Shown: piece after piece, positions 6,553-13,279 of the stretch
Layout of the letters: each line of letters opens with the position of its first letter
Numbering within the stretch: the first letter of the stretch is position 1
Assembly (NCBI GenBank): GCA_023458835.1
Contig: JAEWWY010000103.1
Location: 1 to 14,702, forward strand
Source of the DNA: Bacillota bacterium
GTDB lineage: Bacteria; Bacillota; Clostridia; Christensenellales; Aristaeellaceae
DNA: 14,702 nt
Direction: 5' to 3'
Notes under the pieces: generated by a model
What the model was told of the DNA's origin: nothing
The model's database searches: none
The model's input: the letters and a program-made list of their open reading frames with translations, nothing else
Program-made: the position numbers and the translations under genes

Positions 6553-6582
6553 ATTATACCCCATCCATCGCCCGCTGCGCAA
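6553..6582 (-). promoter_or_regulatory. Housekeeping promoter of the M50 protease-scpAB operon
   Basis: On the minus strand a perfect TATAAT -10 (plus-strand 6553-6558) is preceded by TTGCGC (6577-6582) at an 18-base spacing. Only the TTG of the -35 matches the consensus. The -10 lies about 50 bases upstream of the protease start and points away from the divergent plus-strand promoter nearby. Confidence 0.6.
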
Positions 6583-6616
6583 GTGTGCCGCTTCTTACGC
6601 TGTCCTAACTTTGGGC

Positions 6617-6645
6617 TGTTCAAACCCTTATGGATGCGCTATAAT
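6617..6645 (+). promoter_or_regulatory. Promoter of the solute-binding protein-sugar kinase operon
   Basis: A perfect TATAAT occupies 6640-6645. A weak -35-like TGTTCA lies 17 bases upstream (6617-6622). Transcription would begin near 6652, giving a short leader before the AAAGGAGG ribosome binding site at about 6670-6677. This supports the downstream TTG start and argues against the in-frame starts at 6611 and 6644, which would lie in or before the promoter. Confidence 0.55.
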
Positions 6646-6685
6646 GAAAAATAGTCATAAAACGGGTGCAAAGGAGGACCTATCG

Positions 6686-8206
6686 TTGCGCAAACAGCTT
6701 GTATGCCTTCTTGTGGCATGTGCTCTTTTAACCGCCTTCCTCCCGGCGCTTTCTGAGGCATCCCCTCAGGGGGCCAAATCGTTTATCCTCACCGGGTATG
6801 TGGGGGACGATACGCAGCAGGATATGAACAATAACCTTTTCTTCCAGCGCATGGAAGAAAAAACAGGCGTTTCCCTTGAATTCCGGCAGTTTACCGACTA
6901 CGCGGCCTGGACGGCGGAAAAAGCCAGGCTTTTCGCGGAGGATGAACTGCCGGATGCTTTGTTCAGGGCGGAGCTAAGCCCCCAGGAGACGCTTGATTAT
7001 TTTCAAAGCGGCAAGCTGATCGATCTGAATCCCCTGCTCCAGGAAAACGCGCCCAATTTATATGCGCTGCTGGAGGAAAATCCCGACTGGCGGGCAGCTA
7101 TCACCTTGCCGGACGGCGCCATTGCCGCCCTTCCGGCCATCAATCCATTGCGCGATCAAAACGCCATGTGGATCAACAAAACCTGGCTGGAACGGCTGAA
7201 GCTTAGCGTGCCAACGGATGCCGCGTCCCTTCGCGGGGTACTGGAAGCCTTCAAAACCAGTGATCCCAATCAGAACGGCAAGGCGGATGAGGTTCCCCTC
7301 ACCTTCCTTGGGCCTTGGGATTTGAAGTTCCTGGCTCATGCTTTCGGGCTGATTGCCAACGACTATCATATGTATGTGGATGCCTCCGGTACGGCGCAGT
7401 TCATGCCCATTTCAGGCAAGTACAGGGAGTTTGTTGCCTGGATATCCGATCTGTACAACTCAAAGCTTATCGACCGCAACGGCTTCACCTCGGTGGACGC
7501 GCTTCGCAAGGTGACGGATGAAAAGACTGCCGTCATCTACGGCATATTCTTTGGCCCTGTCCCCACCACTTTTTTGCCTTCCGCCCATGGCGCCGAATAT
7601 GTTCTCCTGCCGCCGCTTCAATATGAAGGCAAGCAGGTATACCGCAATTTCCTGGGTCCGGTGGCCCGCGGCACCTTTGCCATTACCAGCGCGTGCAAAG
7701 ACCCGGCGGCGCTTTTGCAATGGGTGGATCATCTGTATAGCGAGGAAGGCGGCAGGCTGGCGCTGCTGGGCCAGGAAGGCGTGGAATACGCGTTCAACGA
7801 AAACGGGACCTGGCGCTGGCTTCCAAGCCCCGAAGAACTGACCAATGTGATTCAAACAGCTACCCTCCACGACAGCGATGCATATCCTATGCTGGCTCCC
7901 GTGGATTTCCAGCTACAGCTTGATGACGAAAAAACGGTTCAACTGATACGCTCCATGCTGGAGCTTAACCAAATGGCCACGCTGCCCTTCCCCCTTGTTA
8001 CCCTCACCACCGAGCAGCAGCAGACCATTGTCCCCCTGCAAATGGAAATCGGCCGGTTTGTAGATGAAAGCCTGGCCCGGTTCGTTATCGGGGAAATCCC
8101 CCTCACCGATGAAAGCTGGCAGGATTACCTGTCACAGCTTGATGCGCTGGGGCTTACAACCTTTGTGGACTTCTGGCGGCAGGTGCTGGATGGGCAAGCC
8201 CGGTAA
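6686..8206 (+). CDS. Extracellular solute-binding protein of a sugar ABC transporter (family 1, YtcQ/LipO-like)
   Basis: The 506-residue secreted protein begins at TTG 6686, 8 bases after AGGAGG. A signal peptide (MRKQLVCLLVACALLTAFL, with likely cleavage after ALSEA near residue 25) leads into a type-1 periplasmic-binding fold. Typical family features are the NNLFFQRMEEKTGVSLEF segment, the DYFQSGKLIDLNPLLQENAPN segment, an Asp/Asn-rich DPNQNGKADEVPLTF loop, and a C-terminal helical part. These proteins capture oligosaccharides or related ligands outside the cell. LVAC resembles a lipobox, but the hydrophobic stretch before it is too short. No permease or ATPase genes follow; instead a sugar-kinase gene starts 29 bases later. 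The ligand is unknown. It could work with permeases elsewhere or serve as a sensor. Confidence 0.85.
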   Translation: MRKQLVCLLVACALLTAFLPALSEASPQGAKSFILTGYVGDDTQQDMNNNLFFQRMEEKTGVSLEFRQFTDYAAWTAEKARLFAEDELPDALFRAELSPQETLDYFQSGKLIDLNPLLQENAPNLYALLEENPDWRAAITLPDGAIAALPAINPLRDQNAMWINKTWLERLKLSVPTDAASLRGVLEAFKTSDPNQNGKADEVPLTFLGPWDLKFLAHAFGLIANDYHMYVDASGTAQFMPISGKYREFVAWISDLYNSKLIDRNGFTSVDALRKVTDEKTAVIYGIFFGPVPTTFLPSAHGAEYVLLPPLQYEGKQVYRNFLGPVARGTFAITSACKDPAALLQWVDHLYSEEGGRLALLGQEGVEYAFNENGTWRWLPSPEELTNVIQTATLHDSDAYPMLAPVDFQLQLDDEKTVQLIRSMLELNQMATLPFPLVTLTTEQQQTIVPLQMEIGRFVDESLARFVIGEIPLTDESWQDYLSQLDALGLTTFVDFWRQVLDGQAR

Positions 8207-8235
8207 GTGCAAAGGATGAAAGGAGCCAGACAGCC

Positions 8236-9522
8236 ATGAATCAGTACGCAAATATGATCCGTGCCCTGAAAACCCCCTGGGTAATGTCGAGGCTGACCCA
8301 TCTGTATGGCCGCCGGGACGGGATGCTGGTAGCCCAAACAGCCAGGTATATCAGGCTTTTAAAAAGACATGAGGAACTGTTTGATGTTTCCGGCGAGGTG
8401 CAATTGATCAGCGCGCCGGGCCGCACGGAGCTTTCGGGAAACCATACCGACCACAACCGGGGCAAGGTGCTGGCAGCCGCCGTTAACCTGGATACGGTAG
8501 CAGCCGTTTCCCGCCGGGATGACCTGACGGTCCGCCTGTTAAGCGAAGGCTACCCCCCGGTGGAAATTTCCCTGACCGAGCTTGAACCCGTTCCCGCCGA
8601 AGAAGGGAAAACCGCGGCACTCATCCGTGGTGTGGCGGCGCGGATGAAGGAACTGAACCATCCCATTGGCGGGTTTGACGCGGCGGTCACCTCCAACGTG
8701 CTTTCCGGCAGCGGCTTAAGCTCCTCCGCCGCCTTCGAGGTGCTGATATGCGCCATTTTTGACAGCCTGTACGGCAATTTCCAGATCCCCGCGCCCGAGC
8801 GGGCAAAAATTGCCCAATACGCCGAAAACCATTATTTCGGCAAGCCCAGCGGCCTGATGGACCAGATGGCCAGCTCCGTGGGCGGTCTGGTTGCCATCGA
8901 TTTCAAAAAGGATGAGCCGGATATCAAGCCCCTCGCCTATGACTTTGCCGCCAAGGGATATGCTTTGGTGGTAGTCAGCACCGGCGGCAGCCATGATGAC
9001 CTGACGGCGGATTATGCCACCATCCCCCAGGAAATGAGGCAGGTGGCCGCCTTCTTTGGGGAGGATGTGCTGCGCCGTGTGCGCCCGGAGCAGCTTTTTC
9101 AGGAGCTTGACTCCGTGCGCCAAAAGACGTCCGACCGGGCGGTGCTGCGCGCCATGCATTTTTTCCAGGAAAACAAGCGCGTGGCCGACCAGGCCGCGGC
9201 GCTGGAACGGGATGACCTGCAATCCTTCTTCCGGGATGTTGTCGCTTCAGGCCGTTCCAGCTTCATGTACCTGCAAAACGTGTATGCAAGGCCCAATGAG
9301 CAGCAGATTTCCCTGGCTCTTGCTCTGGCGGAGAGCCAGCTTAGCGCAAACGGCGCCTGGCGCGTGCATGGGGGCGGCTTTGCGGGCACTACGCTAAACT
9401 TTGTCCCCCTTGACCAGGGCTCTTCCTTTACCGAATCCCTGGAGGCTGTGTTCGGTGCCCATTGCTGCCACCAGTTGGATATCCGTCCGGAAGGCGCGGC
9501 GAGGATGGAAGGGCTGGAGTAA
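8236..9522 (+). CDS. Galactokinase-family GHMP sugar kinase
   Basis: GHMP kinases of the galactokinase branch transfer phosphate from ATP to C1 of a hexose, usually galactose for the Leloir pathway. The 428-residue protein carries all three family motifs: APGRTELSGNHTDHNRG (60-76), the phosphate loop VLSGSGLSSSAAFEV (155-169) and the C-terminal VHGGGFAGT near 380-390. Asp209 in GLMDQM fits the catalytic base. The first motif departs from the classical GRVNLIGEHTDY: Asn69 replaces the sugar-binding Glu and His73 replaces Tyr. An N-terminal extension of about 55 residues precedes the fold. The ATG follows AAAGGAG. It is probably co-transcribed with the solute-binding protein just upstream. Galactose is the default guess, but the altered motif leaves the substrate open. 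Confidence 0.88.
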   Translation: MNQYANMIRALKTPWVMSRLTHLYGRRDGMLVAQTARYIRLLKRHEELFDVSGEVQLISAPGRTELSGNHTDHNRGKVLAAAVNLDTVAAVSRRDDLTVRLLSEGYPPVEISLTELEPVPAEEGKTAALIRGVAARMKELNHPIGGFDAAVTSNVLSGSGLSSSAAFEVLICAIFDSLYGNFQIPAPERAKIAQYAENHYFGKPSGLMDQMASSVGGLVAIDFKKDEPDIKPLAYDFAAKGYALVVVSTGGSHDDLTADYATIPQEMRQVAAFFGEDVLRRVRPEQLFQELDSVRQKTSDRAVLRAMHFFQENKRVADQAAALERDDLQSFFRDVVASGRSSFMYLQNVYARPNEQQISLALALAESQLSANGAWRVHGGGFAGTTLNFVPLDQGSSFTESLEAVFGAHCCHQLDIRPEGAARMEGLE

Positions 9523-9535
9523 AAACAAACGACCG

Positions 9536-9564
9536 TTGACAAACAAAATCCATCGTGCTATCAT
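9536..9564 (+). promoter_or_regulatory. Strong housekeeping promoter driving the FMN riboswitch
   Basis: A perfect -35 TTGACA (9536-9541) and a near-perfect -10 TATCAT (9559-9564) are separated by exactly 17 bases. Transcription would start near 9571, about 30 bases before the first helix of the FMN riboswitch. Confidence 0.88.
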
Positions 9565-9599
9565 ACCTGCGTAATCCACAATCGCATAGCACTTGAAGC

Positions 9600-9718
9600 T
9601 TCTTCGGGGCAGGGTGAAATTCCCTACCGGCGGTATAGCCCGCGAACCGCGCACGGTCAGTGCGCGGCCGATCTGGTGAAACTCCAGAGCCGACAGTAAA
9701 GTCTGGATGATAGAAGAA
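9600..9718 (+). promoter_or_regulatory. FMN riboswitch (RFN element)
   Basis: The leader contains the conserved RFN core in order: TTCGGGGCAGGGTGAAATTC (from 9604), CCGGCGGT (9627-9634), AGCCCGCGA (9637-9645), GATCTGGTGAAACTCC, AGAGCCGACAGT (9686-9697) and a closing GTCTGGAT. P1 is closed by TTCTTC (9600-9605) with GAAGAA (9713-9718). The variable helix pairs CCGCGCAC (9647-9654) with GTGCGCGG (9660-9667). Flavin mononucleotide binding to this aptamer normally represses downstream riboflavin synthesis or uptake genes; the next gene is the riboflavin transporter RibU, as expected. Confidence 0.97.
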
Positions 9719-9736
9719 CTTTGCAAAGTATGTTTT

Positions 9737-9767
9737 CGCCCCTGAACAGCTTTCAGCTTCAGGGGCG
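9737..9767 (+). promoter_or_regulatory. Hairpin in the riboswitch expression platform
   Basis: A perfect 10-bp stem pairs CGCCCCTGAA (9737-9746) with TTCAGGGGCG (9758-9767). It lies between the FMN aptamer and the ribU ribosome binding site (TAAGGAGG, 9776-9783). No U tract follows (TGCATATTTA), so it is not a standard terminator. Its right arm contains AGCTTCA (9755-9761), complementary to TGAAGCT (9594-9600) at the 5' edge of the aptamer, a possible alternative pairing. Confidence 0.6.
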
Positions 9768-9790
9768 TGCATATTTAAGGAGGCATTGCG

Positions 9791-10384
9791 ATGAAACCCA
9801 AAACGTACTTCACCCCGCAAAGAATGACCCGCATCGCCCTGTTGGCGGCCGTAGCATCCGTGCTGTTTTTTCAGCCGGAGATTACGATCATTGGTTTCTA
9901 CAAACTCGATTTCAGCAACCTGCCGGTACTGTTGGGCGGTTTCTCCATGGGACCGCTGGCGGGCTTCATCATCCTGCTTTTGAAAAGCCTGACGGGCCTT
10001 CTGCACACAAACAGTATGGGTGTTGGTGAACTGGCTGACCTGATCTTTGGCACGGCGCTTATGCTTCCGGCGGTTCTGATTTACCAGCGGAACAAAAGCC
10101 GGAAGAATGCCCTCATCGGCATGATCGCAGGTACTATCGCACTGATTATTTCCGGAATGCTGGTAAATGCCTATCTCCTCATACCGTTTTATACGAAGGC
10201 GATGGGGCTGACTGCAGAAATGATTCTTGGCATGTTCCCGCCGTATATTGACAGCCTGGAAAAAATGCTGTTCCTCGCAACGGCTCCGTTCAACCTGCTC
10301 AAAGGCGTATCTGTCAGTTTCCTGACTTATGTATTGTACAGGCATTTGTCTCCCCTGCTTCACGGGCGCGCAATCCGTGCATAA
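9791..10384 (+). CDS. ribU: Riboflavin transporter, ECF-type S component
   Basis: RibU is the substrate-binding membrane subunit that captures riboflavin for an energy-coupling factor (ECF) transporter; the shared EcfA/A'/T module is usually encoded elsewhere. The 197-residue protein is almost entirely hydrophobic helices and shows the family segment KLDFSNLPVLLGGFSMGPLAG (38-58), a VGELADLIFG loop and an APFNLLKG segment near the C-terminus, all typical of RibU. The ATG follows TAAGGAGG. The upstream FMN riboswitch confirms the flavin substrate. The gene ends 17 bases before tsaE with no terminator between them. Confidence 0.95.
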   Translation: MKPKTYFTPQRMTRIALLAAVASVLFFQPEITIIGFYKLDFSNLPVLLGGFSMGPLAGFIILLLKSLTGLLHTNSMGVGELADLIFGTALMLPAVLIYQRNKSRKNALIGMIAGTIALIISGMLVNAYLLIPFYTKAMGLTAEMILGMFPPYIDSLEKMLFLATAPFNLLKGVSVSFLTYVLYRHLSPLLHGRAIRA

Positions 10385-10401
10385 CACCAAGGAGTGATCC
10401 T

Positions 10402-10863
10402 TTGCGGTACGTGACACACTCCCCTCAAGAAACACGTTCCCTGGGCGAGGAGCTGGGAAGGCTCCTGCGCCCGGGGGACGTTTTGGTGCTCCAGGGTGAT
10501 ATGGGCGCGGGCAAGAGCGAGTTGACCCGCGGCATCGCCCGGGGGCTTCAAATTGACGGGCCCATTGCCAGCCCTACCTTCACCATTTTGCAGGCGTATG
10601 ATACGGGCAGGCTTCCCCTGTATCACTTTGACTGGTATAGAATCGATGATCCGGAAGAGCTGTATGAGATAGGCACAGAGGAATATCTTACAGGCGGCGG
10701 CATTTCGGTGGTGGAATGGCCGGACCGAGCGGTGCACATACTTCCCAAAGCGCATTTGCAGGTTTCCATCGCCTATGGCGCAGGGGAAAACGACCGCATC
10801 ATCGAAATCACTCCCGTGGGAGGCTATGCAAACGTGTCTCTTGGGAAGGATGTCAAAGCATGA
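10402..10863 (+). CDS. tsaE: tRNA t6A biosynthesis ATPase TsaE
   Basis: TsaE (YdiB/YjeE) is the ATPase that helps the TsaB-TsaD complex transfer threonylcarbamoyl to A37 of ANN-decoding tRNAs. The 153-residue protein has the P-loop GDMGAGKS (about 33-40), the switch-like SPTFTILQAY motif and the LYHFDWYRI and E-x-x-x-G-x-E-E-Y segments typical of the family. The TTG start at 10402 is preceded by AAGGAG at 8 bases. That ribosome binding site can fold with the bases before the start as AAGGA/TCCTT. The end overlaps the tsaB start by 4 bases (ATGA). Confidence 0.95.
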   Translation: MRYVTHSPQETRSLGEELGRLLRPGDVLVLQGDMGAGKSELTRGIARGLQIDGPIASPTFTILQAYDTGRLPLYHFDWYRIDDPEELYEIGTEEYLTGGGISVVEWPDRAVHILPKAHLQVSIAYGAGENDRIIEITPVGGYANVSLGKDVKA

Positions 10864-11564
10864 ACATACTGGCGCTGGATACCTCCGGCCCCGTGGCCGG
10901 GGCTGCCATTGTAAAAAACGGCGAGGCCGCCTATGAGGCTATTGCCGTCAACCGCTTCACCCATTCGGTAAGCTTGATGCCCATGGTGGAGGAGGGCTTT
11001 GCCCGCACGGGGCTTGCCATCCGGGATATGGATCTGCTGGCGGTGACTGTGGGCCCCGGTTCCTTTACCGGGGTGCGCATCGGCGTGAGCACGGTAAAGG
11101 GCTTGGCGCACGGTGCGAATAAGCCCTGCGCCGGCATCAATGCATTGCAGGCGCTGGCAGCCGGCATTCCCTTCTTTGACGGCGTCGTCTGCCCCATACA
11201 GGATGCCAGGGCCGGCCAGGTCTACGGCGCGGCCTTTCAAGCCGGCATGCCGCCCCGGCGGCTGATGGAGGACGCGGCGCTGAAACTGCCGGAATACCTC
11301 GATCAGCTTTCGCCCTTGTCCGGCCCCTTTTTATTTGTGGGGGACGGTGTTCCAGTTCACCGGGAAATGATAGAAGCTTCCCTTCAAGACAAGGCATTTT
11401 TCGCTCCGGCCCATGCAAGATTCCTGCGGCCGCTCAGCGTAGCGCTGCTGGCCGGTCACTACCAGGACCAGGCGGTAGATTATCTGACGCTCATGCCATA
11501 CTATCTGCGCGCGCCCCAGGCGGAGCGCCAGCGCAAATCCAGGGAGGAATCACATGGAGCCTAA
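10860..11564 (+). CDS. tsaB: tRNA t6A biosynthesis protein TsaB
   Basis: TsaB (YeaZ) is the inactive ASKHA-fold paralogue that scaffolds TsaD in synthesis of the t6A tRNA modification. The 234-residue protein begins MNILALDTSGPVAGAAIV and carries the diagnostic GPGSFTGVRIGVSTVKGLAHG segment. It lacks the metal-binding HExxH-like histidines of TsaD, as expected. The start codon overlaps the tsaE stop (ATGA), and its own end overlaps rimI by 11 bases, so translation of the three genes is coupled. Confidence 0.96.
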   Translation: MNILALDTSGPVAGAAIVKNGEAAYEAIAVNRFTHSVSLMPMVEEGFARTGLAIRDMDLLAVTVGPGSFTGVRIGVSTVKGLAHGANKPCAGINALQALAAGIPFFDGVVCPIQDARAGQVYGAAFQAGMPPRRLMEDAALKLPEYLDQLSPLSGPFLFVGDGVPVHREMIEASLQDKAFFAPAHARFLRPLSVALLAGHYQDQAVDYLTLMPYYLRAPQAERQRKSREESHGA

Positions 11565-12054
11565 GGGCGCGCTCGTGCGGAGAATGACGCCGCATGATAT
11601 CGATGATGTACACCGCATTGAAGCGGATACCTTTTCTTCCCCCTGGAGCCGGGGCGCCTTTGAGGATGAGCTGACGGAAAACAAGTGCGCCAGGTACCTG
11701 GTGGCAGAATTGAACGGTGAGATCATCGCCTATGCCGGGGCCTGGATGGTGCTGGATGAGTGCCACATCACCAACATCGCCGTGCGCCGCGACAAGCGCG
11801 GCAAGGGATACGGGCGGCTGATCACTAAATGCCTGATACAGTACGCCACGAACCTGGGCGCGTCCTTCGTTACGCTGGAGGTGCGCCGCTCCAACCTCAC
11901 CGCCCAGGGCCTCTATCGAAGCCTGGGCTTTGTGCAGGTGGGCTGCCGCAGGCGGTATTACGAAGACAACGGGGAGGATGCCATTTTGATGGCCTGCCAG
12001 GCCCTTCCCCCCGTGGAGCCGGATTTTAGGGAAGAGGAAACGGTGGAAATGTAG
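11554..12054 (+). CDS. rimI: Ribosomal protein S18-alanine N-acetyltransferase RimI
   Basis: RimI is a GNAT-family enzyme that acetylates the N-terminal alanine of ribosomal protein S18 (some homologues act on other proteins). The 166-residue product has the acetyl-CoA pyrophosphate-binding motif RDKRGKGYG (about 80-88), followed by VTLEVRRSNLTAQGLYRSLGF and a C-terminal RRRYYEDNGEDAILM, all hallmarks of RimI. GGGAGGAAT precedes the ATG, and the gene overlaps tsaB by 11 bases. In many Bacillota tsaD follows rimI, but here the operon ends and a convergent gene begins. Confidence 0.95.
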   Translation: MEPKGALVRRMTPHDIDDVHRIEADTFSSPWSRGAFEDELTENKCARYLVAELNGEIIAYAGAWMVLDECHITNIAVRRDKRGKGYGRLITKCLIQYATNLGASFVTLEVRRSNLTAQGLYRSLGFVQVGCRRRYYEDNGEDAILMACQALPPVEPDFREEETVEM

Positions 12055-12063
12055 AAAGGTATT

Positions 12064-13185
12064 TCAATAGATCAAAAATTCGCATTCCAGCCGGCCATTG
12101 TACAGCCGGCGTTTTTTTTGCGCCCGGCGGCCAAAGTGGCGCTCAAAGCCGGGGTGGCTGCTCAACACGCCCATGCGCCAGCCTTCATGATTGTTTAGAA
12201 GGCTGTTCATCTGTCCATACAAGCTTTCGGCAGACTTTTTGTCGCCCAGCCGTTCCCCATAAGGCGGATTGGCCAGAAATACGCCGTTTTTCTCCTGCAG
12301 CTTTAGCTGGCGCAGATCCCTTTCAAACACCCGGATGCGGCCTTCCATCCCTGCCTGGACAATGTGCTTTTTGCATAATTCCAAGGCGCTGGGATCGATA
12401 TCGCTGCCGGATATCTCCTGGATCCTGCCGGGATCATAGGCCGCGCGGGCTTTTTCCCGCAATTGGGCCCTTTCCCCCGCCGGGAAAAGCGGCCACTTGT
12501 CGCAGGCGAATTCCCGGTTGAGCCCCGGCGCACGGCCGGCTTGCATCATAGCCGCCTCAATCAAAATCGTGCCTGTGCCGCAGCAGGGATCATGCAGCGC
12601 CATTCCCGGCTTCCAGGGCGACAAGCGCACGATGGCCGCCGCCAGCGTTTCCCGAAGGGGCGCTTCCCCATTGAGAGTGCGGTAGCCCCGGCGGTTCAGT
12701 GCCACGCCGCTTATATCCAAGGTCAGCCTTGCCACATCGCCGTGGAGGCTGACATCCACGGGATACCCGGCTCCCGTCTCAGCAAACCATGCTGTCTTGT
12801 AACGCTCCTTCAGCCGCTCCACGATGGCCTTTTTGGTGATGGCCTGACAGTCCCTCACGCTCATCAATTGGCTTCTGGCGCACTTGCCTGAAACGGGAAA
12901 GGCGGCGTCCCTGGGCAGGTAATCTTCCCAGGGGATGGCTTTCACCGCCTGGAAAAGCTCCTCAAACGTGAGTACCTTCGCTTCGTTCAAAACAAGCAGT
13001 ACCCGGTCCGCGCAGCGCAGCCACAGGCATGCCGCATACGCCTCCCCGGGCAGCGATTCAAACCGTGCCCCGCCCAGCTCAGCCTTGGCATTGTATATGC
13101 CCAGCGCACGCAATTCATCCGCTACCACGCCCTCCAGGCCAAAGGCAGCGGTGGCAATAAAGGTCAGCTTGTTATGTTCGGCCAT
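12064..13185 (-). CDS. THUMP-domain class I RNA methyltransferase (RlmL N-terminal/YpsC family)
   Basis: This 373-residue enzyme probably methylates a guanine N2 in 23S rRNA, as do RlmL and its YpsC-like relatives; the exact site is inferred. The N-terminal part (about 40-160) fits a ferredoxin-like plus THUMP RNA-binding module, followed by NRRGYR (164-169). The methyltransferase domain has the S-adenosylmethionine motif DPCCGTGTILIEAA (199-212), SDIDPSALEL (261-270) and the catalytic NPPYGERL (306-313). The ATG at 13185 is chosen for its AAGGAGGAG site and because a strong promoter ends about 26 bases upstream; the in-frame extension to 13368 crosses that promoter. The last codons carry the terminator of the opposing operon. 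Confidence 0.94.
   Translation of the reverse strand: MAEHNKLTFIATAAFGLEGVVADELRALGIYNAKAELGGARFESLPGEAYAACLWLRCADRVLLVLNEAKVLTFEELFQAVKAIPWEDYLPRDAAFPVSGKCARSQLMSVRDCQAITKKAIVERLKERYKTAWFAETGAGYPVDVSLHGDVARLTLDISGVALNRRGYRTLNGEAPLRETLAAAIVRLSPWKPGMALHDPCCGTGTILIEAAMMQAGRAPGLNREFACDKWPLFPAGERAQLREKARAAYDPGRIQEISGSDIDPSALELCKKHIVQAGMEGRIRVFERDLRQLKLQEKNGVFLANPPYGERLGDKKSAESLYGQMNSLLNNHEGWRMGVLSSHPGFERHFGRRAQKKRRLYNGRLECEFLIY
12090..12119 (+). terminator. Terminator of the ribU-tsaE-tsaB-rimI operon, embedded in the opposing gene
   Basis: GCCGGC (12090-12095) pairs with GCCGGC (12105-12110) around a 9-base loop, and eight T residues follow after one G (12112-12119). It lies 36 bases after the rimI stop, in the right orientation for the plus strand, but entirely inside the last coding stretch of the convergent methyltransferase, where the T run encodes lysines of the QKKRR segment. 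Confidence 0.8.
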
Positions 13186-13210
13186 AATCTCCTCCTTGTA
13201 CGGTTCATTC

Positions 13211-13239
13211 ATTATAAGGAGGCCGGCCAGGAAAGTCAA
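13211..13239 (-). promoter_or_regulatory. Promoter of the THUMP methyltransferase gene
   Basis: On the minus strand TTGACT (plus-strand 13234-13239) and a perfect TATAAT (13211-13216) are separated by 17 bases. It lies just upstream of the AAGGAGGAG ribosome binding site of the ATG at 13185. Confidence 0.85.
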
Positions 13240-13279
13240 CGGCGCAGATTTTGACCAAAACCAAAGCGAAAAACCGTGC

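Noticed and set aside
6611..6685. Earlier in-frame starts for the solute-binding protein
   Set aside because: They lie in or before the TATAAT promoter and give a hydrophilic extension in front of the signal peptide; TTG at 6686 has a strong AGGAGG site.
6713..6724. Lipobox-like LVAC in the solute-binding protein
   Set aside because: The hydrophobic stretch before the Cys is only about five residues, too short for a standard lipoprotein signal; an ordinary signal-peptidase site after ALSEA fits better.
9737..9767. Classical intrinsic terminator in the ribU leader
   Set aside because: The stem is strong but is followed by TGCATATTTA rather than a U tract, so I list it only as a regulatory hairpin.
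9428..10435. A 335-codon minus-strand frame over the riboswitch and ribU
   Set aside because: It runs antisense to a clear FMN riboswitch and to a recognisable RibU gene, its product is low in hydrophobic residues with no family signature, and there is no supporting ribosome binding site.
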